DNA from: Burkholderiales bacterium
Lineage (GTDB): Bacteria; Pseudomonadota; Gammaproteobacteria; Burkholderiales; SG8-39
Direction: 5' to 3'
Assembly: GCA_014860355.1 (NCBI GenBank)
Contig: JACZJV010000008.1
Location: 1 to 41,509, forward strand
DNA length: 41,509 nucleotides
A program made the position numbers and the translations under genes. Shown here one piece after another: positions 1-8,046 of the stretch. Within the stretch, counting starts at the first letter, position 1. Every line of letters begins with the position of its first letter. The notes beneath the pieces are model-generated. The model worked only from the letters and a program-made list of their open reading frames with translations. It made no database searches and was not told where the DNA came from.

Positions 1-1
1 C

Positions 2-244
2 ACCATCAGTACCGCTGCCGATCCGCTGGATCCCACGGACAACCTGCGCATCTCGCCGACTGCGGCAGTATGCTCCTCGTGCCACGATACTGCAGTGGCG
101 CAACTGCACATGGAGGACAGTTTCAATGGTGGAGTCTTTTCAGCGACCCAGGCTGCGATCAGCGCGGGCACTCAGGAGGCTTGTTCTTTCTGCCACGGCG
201 CGGGTAAGGTACTCGACGTCAAGACCGTCCACGGCGTGAACTAA
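2..244 (+). CDS. OmcA/MtrC-family multiheme c-type cytochrome, C-terminal fragment
   Basis: The reading frame is open from the window edge to a TAA and encodes the last 80 residues of a larger protein. Two heme-binding motifs are visible, CSSCH and CSFCH, followed by a short tail ending KTVHGVN. Two closely spaced CXXCH motifs at the very C-terminus are what surface decaheme cytochromes of the OmcA/MtrC family show in their last heme domain. The next two genes encode MtrA- and MtrB-like proteins and the gap to the first is only 18 bases, so this is most likely the outermost, cell-surface electron-transfer subunit of the same operon. The N-terminus, lipoprotein signal and total heme number lie outside the window, so the family call rests on context plus the two motifs. 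Confidence 0.8.
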   Translation, partial: TISTAADPLDPTDNLRISPTAAVCSSCHDTAVAQLHMEDSFNGGVFSATQAAISAGTQEACSFCHGAGKVLDVKTVHGVN

Positions 245-262
245 GCGCGGGATCAAAAAACC

Positions 263-1246
263 ATGGCTCTCGGACAGACAACGATGACTATCAAGAAACT
301 CCTACTTGCCGCGCTGCTGTCCGGATTTGCGTTTGGCGCAGCCGCTGCGGATAAACCCGCCGAAAAGGCAGCCGAGCCTGCGCCGCCGCCCAGCATGGGG
401 ACGGAGTACACCGATGCGGGCGCAGACACCTGCCTCATGTGCCACATCGAAGGCGGCGATTTTCCGGTGTTCGCGATCTTCAAGACCAAGCATGCCAATC
501 GCGCCGACAAGCGCACGCCTTTTGCGGGCCTGCAATGCGAGGCCTGCCACGGGCCGGGCAAAAAGCACGCCGATGCCGGCGGCGGCCCGGACGGCATCAA
601 CAGCTTCGAGTCCACGTCCTTCCTGACGCCGCAGCAGCGCAACAAGTTCTGCCTGGAATGCCACGAGAACAGTACGCGCATCGGCTGGCACGCGAGCACG
701 CACGACGCCAACAACGTCGCCTGCAGCGATTGCCACAAGATCCACGCCGAGCGCGACCCGGTGCTGGCGACGGTCACCCAGCCCGAGGTCTGTTACAAAT
801 GCCACCGCAAGGAACGCGCGGATTTCGCCAAGCCCTCGGTGCACCCGGTACGCTTTGGCAAGATGAGCTGCAGCGACTGCCACAGCCCGCATGGTTCGAC
901 CAGCACCGGCATGCTGGTCAAACCGACGGTGAACCAGACCTGCTACACCTGCCACGCGGAAAAGCGCGGCCCCTTCCTCTGGGAGCACGCCCCGGTGGCG
1001 GAAGACTGCACCTTGTGCCATCACCCGCACGGCTCGGTCAACCAGGCAAGGTTGAAGAAGAATCCGCCGTTGCTGTGCCAGCAATGCCATTCGGTGGCAG
1101 GCCATCCTGCCGTTGCGTACACGCCCGCGGGCCTGCCCGGCGGCAGCGGCGCCGGACAGGCTTTCCTGCTGGCCGGGAGCTGCCTCAATTGCCATTCGCA
1201 GATCCACGGCTCGAACCATCCGTCCGGCGCCAAGCTGATGCGCTAG
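263..1246 (+). CDS. mtrA: Periplasmic decaheme c-type cytochrome, MtrA/DmsE family
   Basis: The 327-residue protein has an N-terminal Sec signal (KKLLLAALLSGFAFGAAAA) and exactly ten CXXCH motifs: CLMCH, CEACH, CLECH, CSDCH, CYKCH, CSDCH, CYTCH, CTLCH, CQQCH and CLNCH. Length and heme number match MtrA, DmsE, MtoA and PioA proteins, in which the heme chain runs inside the MtrB barrel and carries electrons across the outer membrane. An ATG at 284 (MTIKKLLL) is an equally good start and gives a more typical signal peptide; neither start has a strong Shine-Dalgarno sequence. The gene sits 18 bases after an OmcA/MtrC-like cytochrome and 51 bases before an MtrB-like barrel. Whether electrons flow out (metal reduction) or in (Fe(II) oxidation) cannot be told from the sequence. 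Confidence 0.93.
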   Translation: MALGQTTMTIKKLLLAALLSGFAFGAAAADKPAEKAAEPAPPPSMGTEYTDAGADTCLMCHIEGGDFPVFAIFKTKHANRADKRTPFAGLQCEACHGPGKKHADAGGGPDGINSFESTSFLTPQQRNKFCLECHENSTRIGWHASTHDANNVACSDCHKIHAERDPVLATVTQPEVCYKCHRKERADFAKPSVHPVRFGKMSCSDCHSPHGSTSTGMLVKPTVNQTCYTCHAEKRGPFLWEHAPVAEDCTLCHHPHGSVNQARLKKNPPLLCQQCHSVAGHPAVAYTPAGLPGGSGAGQAFLLAGSCLNCHSQIHGSNHPSGAKLMR

Positions 1247-1297
1247 GCCGAGCACACAAGTACCGGTGACGCGACAAACAGACCACAGGACTAGAAG

Positions 1298-3391
1298 ATG
1301 AAGACCTCGAATCAACTGCTACTGCTAGGCATGCTTTCGGCGCTGTCCCCGGCTGCGGCGGCGGACGGCACCATACCGGCAGGCGTCGATATCTCGAAGT
1401 GGAAATGCGAGTCCTGCAAATTCGAAAAAGGGACCAGTGGTACGGTGGACGTAGGTGCAGGTTCGGTTTCGGACAAATCGGCCGAATTCGGCCAGTACAA
1501 CGGGCTCTACGAAAAGGGCGGGTATTTCATCGGCGACGCCGATGTGCGCTCGCGCGGCGAGGACGGGGCTTACTGGAATCTCAATGCCTCGAATCTGGGA
1601 CTGGATACCCGCTCCGTCGATGCCGAAGGCGGAAAGCAGGGCAGTTACAAGCTGCGTTTGAAGTACGACGAGACGCCGCACCGCATCTGGGACGGCGCGC
1701 AGACGCCGTTTTCAGGCGCGGGTGGCGCATCGCTGACCCTGCCCGCAGGCTTTGCCGCGGGCACCACGGGTGCCATGCCCCTGGCGGGCGCGATGCAATC
1801 GGTGGATCTGTACACCCAAAGGAATCAGCTCGGGGTGGGCGCGTCCTGGGTGCGCAGCAAGGAATGGGAATACGGAATCAACGTGCGCCACGAAACCCGC
1901 GAGGGCAACATTCTGCGCACCGGCGGCGCGTTCTTCGTCAACACGGCGCAGCTGGTCGATCCGGTGGACTATGTCACCGACCAGGTGGACGCTTCAGCCT
2001 CCTATTCGGGCAAGAAGTTTCAGTTGAAGCTCGCCTACTACGGGTCGAAGTTCAGCAACGGCAATCACTCTCTGACCTGGCAAGACCCCTATACGCCGGT
2101 CAACGGCGAAACCATGGGCCAGCTCGCGCTGCCGCCCGACAACCAGTTCCACCAGATCCAGGCCTCGGGCGGATACCAGTTCGGCGACAAGACCCGCGGC
2201 AGCGCCGACATCGCTTTCGGCCGCATGACGCAGAACGACAATTTCCTTCCGTCCACGCTGAATGCGACGCTGGCCGTCCCGGGTCTGCCCGGATCTTCGC
2301 TGAACGCGCGCGCGGCGACCCTGGACGCCAATCTGAAACTCAGTTCCGCGGTCACGGACAAGCTGCGCCTCAGCGCGGCCTACGTGTACAGCGATCGCGA
2401 CAACCAGACCTCGCAGGCGGCTTACCCTTCGGTGGCCACCGACATGTTCGTAGGCACGGCCAGGACCAATCTGCCCTACAGCTACACTCAGGACAAGCTG
2501 AAGCTCAGCGCCGATTACCGCGCCTCGGCGCGGCTGCGGGGCTCGGTCGGCGCGGATTTCGATACGCACAAGCGCAGCTATCAGGATGTCGACAAGACGA
2601 GCGAGGACACGCTCTGGGGCAAACTCAGTTCGCGCGTCACCGACAAGATCGATTTGACGCTGAAGCTGGCGCAGGGCGAGCGCAGGTTCTCCGGCACCTA
2701 CCAGGTCGTCCCCGAGATCACCCCGCCGGAAAATCCGCTGCTGCGCAGGTTCAATATGGCCAATCGCACGCGCGAAACCGCCGGACTGCGCGCCGACTTT
2801 GCGCTGATGGAAAACGTCAATTTCGGGCTCGGAGTCGATTCCTCCGACGACAAGTATTCGGATTCGAGCATCGGGCTTACCAGCGCCAGGGATCTGAGTT
2901 ACAACGGCGATCTCACCGTGGCGTTTTCGGCGCGCACCAGCATGCATTTGTTCGCGAACCGCCAGGAGATCAAGTCGAAACAGGCGGGCAGCCAGGCGTT
3001 CTCCTCCCCGGACTGGTTTGGCGAGACCAAGGACACCATCGATTTCTTCGGCCTGGGGCTGAAATACGTGGCGATCCCGGACAAGCTCGATATCGGCGCC
3101 GACTACGGATACACCGCCTCGCGCAGCGAAATCAGCGTCAACAACGGCGCCTCGGATCCGTCCTTCCCCAACATCACGACCAAGCTGAACAGCGTGAAAC
3201 TCTATGCCACGTACCGCATGAAGGAGAACATGTCGCTGCTGGCCGGCTATTGGTACGAGCGCTACGACACCAGGGACTGGATGAGCGAAGGTGTAGGGCC
3301 GGCCACCATACCGAACGTACTGACCATGGGGCTGCAGTCGCCGCAGTACAAAGTGAACGTCGTCAGGCTGGCGCTCAGGTACAAGTTCTAG
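1298..3391 (+). CDS. mtrB: MtrB/PioB-family decaheme-associated outer membrane beta-barrel protein
   Basis: The 697-residue protein has a Sec signal ending near AAAADG, a CXXC pair just inside the mature N-terminus (CESC, residues 37-40), and then a long run of alternating amphipathic strands ending in a C-terminal Phe (ALRYKF), as expected for an outer-membrane barrel. MtrB proteins of about 700 residues form the sheath around MtrA and many carry this N-terminal CXXC. Position immediately after mtrA supports the call strongly. In this family the barrel is needed for assembly of the cytochromes at the outer membrane. The gene closes the operon; no later gene on this strand continues it, and no inner-membrane quinol oxidase (CymA or similar) is present in the window. 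Confidence 0.93.
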   Translation: MKTSNQLLLLGMLSALSPAAAADGTIPAGVDISKWKCESCKFEKGTSGTVDVGAGSVSDKSAEFGQYNGLYEKGGYFIGDADVRSRGEDGAYWNLNASNLGLDTRSVDAEGGKQGSYKLRLKYDETPHRIWDGAQTPFSGAGGASLTLPAGFAAGTTGAMPLAGAMQSVDLYTQRNQLGVGASWVRSKEWEYGINVRHETREGNILRTGGAFFVNTAQLVDPVDYVTDQVDASASYSGKKFQLKLAYYGSKFSNGNHSLTWQDPYTPVNGETMGQLALPPDNQFHQIQASGGYQFGDKTRGSADIAFGRMTQNDNFLPSTLNATLAVPGLPGSSLNARAATLDANLKLSSAVTDKLRLSAAYVYSDRDNQTSQAAYPSVATDMFVGTARTNLPYSYTQDKLKLSADYRASARLRGSVGADFDTHKRSYQDVDKTSEDTLWGKLSSRVTDKIDLTLKLAQGERRFSGTYQVVPEITPPENPLLRRFNMANRTRETAGLRADFALMENVNFGLGVDSSDDKYSDSSIGLTSARDLSYNGDLTVAFSARTSMHLFANRQEIKSKQAGSQAFSSPDWFGETKDTIDFFGLGLKYVAIPDKLDIGADYGYTASRSEISVNNGASDPSFPNITTKLNSVKLYATYRMKENMSLLAGYWYERYDTRDWMSEGVGPATIPNVLTMGLQSPQYKVNVVRLALRYKF

Positions 3392-3424
3392 GCGTCACCC
3401 TTCAGGCCTAACACCCGCTGTGCT

Positions 3425-3514
3425 TGTAGGAGAGCTTGTTCGCGAATTCCACCATTCGCGAGCAAGTTCGCCTGGATGATTGAAGTCCGCTTTATGCGAG
3501 CAAACCAGCTCCCA
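3425..3514. repeat. REP-like inverted doublet
   Basis: A hairpin with arms 3435-3447 and 3454-3466 (cttgttcgcgaat / attcgcgagcaag, one G-T wobble, 6-base loop) is preceded by gtaggag. About 30 bases later the reverse orientation of the same consensus appears at 3494-3514, whose reverse complement begins tgggagctggtttgctcgca. Two oppositely oriented copies of a GGAG-x-GCTTGCTCGCG core are the layout of REP doublets (REPINs) mobilised by RAYT transposases. The element fills most of the gap between mtrB and the convergent higA and may act as a transcription boundary. No RAYT gene is in the window. Confidence 0.6.
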
Positions 3515-3533
3515 CCATTGGGTAGAACCGGCG

Positions 3534-3842
3534 TCAGGCGGCGGTTAAGGTAGGGGCGCGTTTCACCTTCGGCGCACCCGCTTTCCGCGCTTTCCACAGG
3601 TCATATCCGGCTTGCTGCGAAATCCACAGGTCGGCGCGCCCGCCGTTTTCCACGCCTAACCACGCTTCCAGGCGCAGCGCCATTTCCGGCGAGATAGCGG
3701 CGCGGCCGTTGAGCACGCGAGACAGCGCGGCACGGGTCACCCCCAATTGCGCAGCAGCATCCGTCACGGTCAGGCCCAAGGCAGGCAATACGTCCTCGCG
3801 CAAGGTTTCGCCGGGGTGCGGCGGGTTGTGGATTCGCGTCAT
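3534..3842 (-). CDS. higA: HigA-family antitoxin, helix-turn-helix protein
   Basis: The 102-residue protein opens with MTRIHNPPHPGETLREDVL, the characteristic N-terminus of HigA (VapI-type) antitoxins. A Cro/C1-type helix-turn-helix follows at about residues 24-62 (TVTDAAAQLGVTRAALSRVL, then a conserved NGRAAIS). It lies 12 bases downstream of the HigB toxin gene, the toxin-first order typical of higBA. HigA neutralises HigB and usually represses its own promoter through the helix-turn-helix. The C-terminal tail is basic. The pair sits between the electron-transfer operon and srkA, flanked by a REP-like doublet on one side and a partial gene duplication on the other, which fits a small transferred cassette. 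Confidence 0.9.
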   Translation of the reverse strand: MTRIHNPPHPGETLREDVLPALGLTVTDAAAQLGVTRAALSRVLNGRAAISPEMALRLEAWLGVENGGRADLWISQQAGYDLWKARKAGAPKVKRAPTLTAA

Positions 3843-3854
3843 GTCGAATGCTCC

Positions 3855-4124
3855 TTAGTGATAGTCGCGGTAATCAATCAACACGGCGTCAGTTCCTGCA
3901 AAGGTGAAGGTCATGCGCCAGTTTCCATTCACCCACACCGACCAATGCCCGGTCGAAAGCCGATGCAATTTCCATCCCGGCACGTTCATGTCATCGGCGG
4001 ACTTGGCAAGGTCAAGTCGGGCCAGTTGCCGTTTCCGTCGCGGCGCATGGTGTGGCTGGATCCCTGCCCGGCTTGCCGTCTCGAAGAATGCTTGCAATCC
4101 CTTGTGACGGAACGTCTTGATCAT
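3855..4124 (-). CDS. higB: HigB-family toxin (RelE/ParE superfamily mRNA interferase)
   Basis: The 89-residue protein starts MIKTFRHKGLQAFFETAS and ends TFTFAGTDAVLIDYRDYH. It matches the HigB/plasmid maintenance killer family in length, in the basic N-terminal helix and in the final strand containing D-Y-x-D-Y-H. HigB toxins cleave mRNA on the ribosome and are held inactive by the adjacent HigA. The central part (RRKRQLARLDLAKSADDMNV, then PGWKLHRL) also fits this family. It is the first gene of the higBA pair; higA follows after 12 bases. No obvious strong ribosome binding site precedes the ATG. Activity cannot be judged from sequence, but no disrupted residues are seen. Confidence 0.9.
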   Translation of the reverse strand: MIKTFRHKGLQAFFETASRAGIQPHHAPRRKRQLARLDLAKSADDMNVPGWKLHRLSTGHWSVWVNGNWRMTFTFAGTDAVLIDYRDYH

Positions 4125-4205
4125 GCATCAATTGAATAGCGTCGCGTTACGGCAGTCAAGCCGAAGCAGTCACCCGGCCGCCGCACGGACCAAGTCAGCG
4201 GCTGG

Positions 4206-4279
4206 TCAGTTCGACCGCAGCGGCGGCTCGTCCATGAGCGCGATCTGCTCGCGCAATTCCAGATCCGGTCCTGCGCCTG
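4206..4279 (-). pseudogene. Vestigial duplicate of the srkA 3' end
   Basis: Bases 4206-4263 align without gaps to 4329-4386, the last 58 bases of srkA, with five differences. On the minus strand the copy reads ELREQIALMDEPPL and then a stop, as the gene does. Similarity continues further into the gene after a one-base deletion and a larger gap (tcctgc, then ttgaac followed by a G-rich stretch). The offset between copies is 123 bases. The copy has no start and is too short to encode anything, so it is a remnant of a tandem duplication, or of an insertion or excision event at the srkA 3' end. Confidence 0.75.
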
Positions 4280-4284
4280 TATTG

Positions 4285-4308
4285 AACAAGGGGGCCAGCC
4301 CCCTTGTT
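4285..4308. terminator. Perfect 11-bp hairpin downstream of srkA
   Basis: Arms aacaagggggc (4285-4295) and gcccccttgtt (4298-4308) are perfectly complementary with a two-base centre. The hairpin lies between srkA and the duplicated srkA tail. Neither strand has a clear U-run directly after the stem, so it may be a weak bidirectional terminator, or a palindromic mark left by the duplication event. Confidence 0.4.
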
Positions 4309-4328
4309 TATCCCCCAAGTCAGTGCGC

Positions 4329-5351
4329 TCAGCTGGACCACAGCGGTGGCTCGTCCATGAGTGCGATCTGCTCGCGCAATTCCAGAATCCTGTCCTGCCA
4401 GTAGCGCTGCGTGTTGAACCAGGGGAAGGCGGCGGGGAAGGCGGGGTCGTCCCAGCGCCGTGCGATCCAGGCGGAGTAGTGGATGAGGCGCAGCGTGCGC
4501 AGCGCCTCTACCAGATGCAGTTCGCGCGTATCGAAATCGTGGAAATCCTCGTAGCCGGCGAGCAGGTCTGCGAGCTGGCGCACCATGGCGGCGCGATCGC
4601 CCGAGAGCAGCATCCACAGGTCCTGCACCGCCGGTCCGGTGCGCGCGTCGTCGAAATCGACGAAATGCGGGCCGTGCGCATCCTCGCTGTCTACCCAGAG
4701 CACATTGCCGGCGTGGCAATCGCCGTGCAGCCTGAGCTCCCGCACTGCGCCCGCACGCTCGTAGCAGCGGCGCACGCCTGCGAGCGCCTGCGCCACTACA
4801 CTGGTCCAGGCTGCGGCCAGATCGGGTGGAATGAAGCCGTGGGCAAGCAGATAGTCGCGCGGCTCGGTGCCGAAGCTCTCCAAATCCAGCGTCGGCCTTG
4901 CGCGAAACGGCGCGAGCGCGCCCACAGCGTGGATGCGTCCGATAAAGCGCCCCATCCATTCCAGGGTCTCGCGGTCCTCGAGCTCGGGGGCGCGGCCGCC
5001 GCGCTTGGGGTAGACGGCAAAGCGATAGCCGCCGTAGGCATGCAGGGTCTTGCCGCCGGGCGCCTGCGGCGCGACGACGGGAAGTTCGCGTTCGGCGAGT
5101 TCGTGCACGAACGCGTGCTCTTCGGCGATCTGGGCGTCGGTCCAGCGCCCCGGACGATAGAACTTCGCCACCACCATCGGCGCCGCCGCCGGACCGGGCT
5201 CGTCCTCCAGCCAGATCTGATACACGCGGTTTTCGTAGCTGTTCAGCCCGAGCAGGCGCCCGTCGCCGCGCAATCCTACGCTGTCGAGGGCATCGAGCAC
5301 GCAGTCGGGGGTGAGCCCGGAGTACGGCGCGCTCCTGTTCTTGGTGTCCAT
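4329..5351 (-). CDS. srkA: Stress response kinase A (YihE/RdoA family protein kinase)
   Basis: From the ATG at 5351 the protein is 340 residues (MDTKNRSAPYSGLTPDCVL). It shows the eukaryotic-like kinase fold of YihE/SrkA: a nucleotide-binding region with LNSYENRVYQIWLED and VVAKFYRPGRW, a catalytic loop LHGDCHAGNVLW and a metal-binding VDFDDARTGPAVQDLW. SrkA phosphorylates proteins on Ser/Thr and in enterobacteria counters stress-induced cell death. A longer in-frame start exists at 5417, but its extra 22 residues do not resemble the family. It lies 126 bases downstream of an exported methionine sulfoxide reductase on the same strand, a plausible pairing around oxidative damage. Its 3' end is partly duplicated just downstream. 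Confidence 0.88.
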   Translation of the reverse strand: MDTKNRSAPYSGLTPDCVLDALDSVGLRGDGRLLGLNSYENRVYQIWLEDEPGPAAAPMVVAKFYRPGRWTDAQIAEEHAFVHELAERELPVVAPQAPGGKTLHAYGGYRFAVYPKRGGRAPELEDRETLEWMGRFIGRIHAVGALAPFRARPTLDLESFGTEPRDYLLAHGFIPPDLAAAWTSVVAQALAGVRRCYERAGAVRELRLHGDCHAGNVLWVDSEDAHGPHFVDFDDARTGPAVQDLWMLLSGDRAAMVRQLADLLAGYEDFHDFDTRELHLVEALRTLRLIHYSAWIARRWDDPAFPAAFPWFNTQRYWQDRILELREQIALMDEPPLWSS

Positions 5352-5413
5352 GCGCCCATTGTACGGGCTGGCGAGTGCCGCAGGAGCTGCGCTTACGCGA
5401 CGACAATAACGAA

Positions 5414-5454
5414 GCAATAGCGGGAAATCGGCCCGCGGGCGTTCCTGCTATTGC
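5414..5454. repeat. Large inverted repeat between msrB and srkA
   Basis: Arms gcaatagcgggaa (5414-5426) and ttcctgctattgc (5442-5454) pair over 13 bases with one mismatch. The loop itself contains the palindrome gcccgcgggc. On the minus strand it follows the msrB stop by about 24 bases, so it could stabilise the msrB 3' end or limit read-through into srkA. No U-run follows, so it is not a standard terminator. Confidence 0.5.
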
Positions 5455-5477
5455 CCGCGGGGGAACGGGGCGCTGGT

Positions 5478-6044
5478 TCAGGACCCGCCGGTCTTGGGGA
5501 TGAAGTCCAGCGCGACGCCGTTGTTGCAGTAGCGCAGCCCTGTGGGCTCAGGGCCGTCGTCGAATACATGGCCATGGTGCCCGCCGCAGCGCGCGCAATG
5601 GTACTCGGTGCGCGGAAAAAGCAGCTTGAAATCCCGCGCGGTGCCGAAGGCGCCGGGAATGGTGGTGAAAAAACTGGGCCAGCCGGTGCCGCTGTCGAAT
5701 TTCATGGCGGACGAGAACAAGGGCAGACGGCAACCGATGCATACGAATACGCCCGGGCGCTTCTCCTGGTCGAGCGGGCTCGAACCTGGGGGCTCGGTGC
5801 CTTCGTGCCTCAAAACCTTGTAGGCCCCGGGCGAGAGGCGCTGTTTCCATTGCGCATCCGTCAGCGCAAGCGGAGCGCCGCTCACGGCCACGTCCGCGCC
5901 CTCGGCCAGCAGGGATTTCCAGTTGTTCTGCAATTCTTCCACCTTTGCCCCTCCTTTTGCGTAGCACGGCCGCGCCAGCCACGACCCGGTGAGCCCCGCC
6001 AGGGGCGTCAACGCCAGCATTCTCAGCCAGTTGCGCCTGTCCAT
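5478..6044 (-). CDS. msrB: Exported peptide-methionine (R)-S-oxide reductase MsrB
   Basis: The 188-residue protein begins MDRRNWLRMLALTPLAGLTG, a twin-arginine-like or Sec signal, so the enzyme acts in the periplasm. The MsrB domain follows: WKQRLSPGAYKVLRHEGTE, a first zinc pair CIGC, FDSGTGWPSFF, a second zinc pair CARC with GGHHGHVF, and the catalytic cysteine in LRYCNNG. MsrB reduces the R epimer of methionine sulfoxide in proteins. The residues after the catalytic Cys are NNG where many family members have INS or VNS, a modest divergence. Its exported position and the neighbouring stress kinase suggest repair of oxidised envelope proteins, a reasonable need in a cell carrying redox-active multiheme proteins. 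Confidence 0.93.
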   Translation of the reverse strand: MDRRNWLRMLALTPLAGLTGSWLARPCYAKGGAKVEELQNNWKSLLAEGADVAVSGAPLALTDAQWKQRLSPGAYKVLRHEGTEPPGSSPLDQEKRPGVFVCIGCRLPLFSSAMKFDSGTGWPSFFTTIPGAFGTARDFKLLFPRTEYHCARCGGHHGHVFDDGPEPTGLRYCNNGVALDFIPKTGGS

Positions 6045-6187
6045 CTTCGTCTCCTGTGTGCGTGCGAACTATAACCGATGCGGCGCCGTCGCGACAGCGC
6101 ATGCCCCCATCGGGCGCGGTCCCCGGCCCGCGCTGCGCGCGCGGGAAGCCGTGTAGAATCGGGACTGAGCAGGAACCGCGAGCCGCG

Positions 6188-6196
6188 CCCCCCCCC
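6188..6196. repeat. Nine-C homopolymer directly before the mlaF-like start
   Basis: A run of nine C ends two bases before the ATG at 6198 and occupies the place where a Shine-Dalgarno sequence would be; no purine-rich site is visible in the preceding 15 bases. Homopolymers of this length slip in replication and in sequencing. Because it lies outside the coding frame, length changes would alter spacing or initiation and not the protein. Confidence 0.6.
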
Positions 6197-6197
6197 G

Positions 6198-7004
<807 letters not shown>

Positions 7005-7051
7005 CGCCGCGCCCAACGCAATTTCCACCGGCGGGAAGAACCCGAAATGGC

Positions 7052-7945
7052 GTGTCGCGCGTGCGCAAACCCGTAGACGCACTGGCGGTGTCGATGATGA
7101 TCGTGCTGTGCATGTGCTGGGGCTTCCAGCAGATCACGATCAAAGTCGCCGCCGCCGGCATTTCGCCTGTCATGCAGGCGGGGCTGCGCTCGATCATCGC
7201 CACCACGCTGCTGCTCGTCTGGGCGCAGCTGCGCGGCATCCGGCTGTTCGCGCGCGACGGCACGCTCGCCGCAGGAACGGTGGCGGGCGCGCTGTTCGCC
7301 GCCGAGTTCGTGTTCATCTACGCCGGCCTCGGCCATACCGCGGCTTCGCGCATGGTGGTGTTCATCTACCTCGCGCCCTGCCTCACTGCGCTCGGGCTGC
7401 AGTGCTTCGTTCCGGGCGAGCGCCTGAACGCGACACAGTGGTCCGGGGTGGCGCTGGCCTTCCTCGGCGTAGCCCTCGCATTCGCCGATGGATTCAGCAC
7501 GGCCAGGGGCTCGACCCTGATCGGTGACGCGTTCGGCGTCATCGCGGCGGCGTTGTGGGCGGCGACCACGGTGGTGATCCGCTCGACCAAACTCACTTCT
7601 GCCAGCGCGACCAAGACGCTGTTCTACCAGCTCGGCATTTCGGCGATCGTGCTGCCGGTCGCCTCGATACTCGCGGGCGAGCCCGGAATCATCGCGCTCA
7701 CGCCCATGGTAGTGGCGAGCCTCGCCTATCAGAGCGTGATCGTCGCCTTCGCCAGCTACCTTGCCTGGTTCTGGCTGCTGACGCGCTATCTGGCCGGCAG
7801 GCTGGCGGTATTTTCGTTTCTCACGCCGCTGTTCGGCGTCGCCTTCGGCGTGATTTTTCTCTCCGAGCCGCTTTCCGCCGCCTTCGTCGCCGCGGCGCTG
7901 CTGGTCGGCGCCGGGATTGTGCTGGTGAACCGGCCGACGAAATAG
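7052..7945 (+). CDS. DMT superfamily EamA-type transporter
   Basis: The 297-residue protein starts at a GTG at 7052, preceded by a gggaagaa sequence. It has ten predicted hydrophobic segments in two EamA repeats of about 140 residues: the first opens MIVLCMCWGFQQITIKVA and the second begins near GDAFGVIAAALWAATTVVIR. EamA proteins export amino acids, metabolites or drugs; the substrate here cannot be read from sequence. It follows the MlaF-like gene by 47 bases on the same strand and may be co-transcribed with it, although no functional link is known. Confidence 0.85.
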   Translation: MSRVRKPVDALAVSMMIVLCMCWGFQQITIKVAAAGISPVMQAGLRSIIATTLLLVWAQLRGIRLFARDGTLAAGTVAGALFAAEFVFIYAGLGHTAASRMVVFIYLAPCLTALGLQCFVPGERLNATQWSGVALAFLGVALAFADGFSTARGSTLIGDAFGVIAAALWAATTVVIRSTKLTSASATKTLFYQLGISAIVLPVASILAGEPGIIALTPMVVASLAYQSVIVAFASYLAWFWLLTRYLAGRLAVFSFLTPLFGVAFGVIFLSEPLSAAFVAAALLVGAGIVLVNRPTK

Positions 7946-7986
7946 TGCAAGGATTTTAAGAGCGCAAATACTCTGCTTTTCCAGGG

Positions 7987-8016
7987 TTGGCAGGTGTGCA
8001 CCTCTTGGTCTAAACT
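7987..8016 (+). promoter_or_regulatory. Candidate sigma-70 promoter for the CBS-domain gene
   Basis: TTGGCA (7987-7992) and TAAACT (8011-8016) are separated by 18 bases. This places a start about 24 bases before the ATG at 8047, with a strong purine-rich ribosome site (ggaggggggg) between. The -35 matches consensus in five of six positions and the -10 in four of six. Confidence 0.4.
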
Positions 8017-8046
8017 GCGATTCGTTCTTTGTGGAGGGGGGGCATC

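Noticed and set aside
3534-4124. higBA as part of a defence island
   Set aside because: No restriction, CRISPR, retron or phage genes surround it; it is an isolated toxin-antitoxin pair.
4117-4404. Plus-strand frame of about 95 residues with an internal SGGSSMSAICSRNSR repeat
   Set aside because: The repeat simply reflects the duplicated srkA tail read on the wrong strand; there is no start signal or family resemblance.
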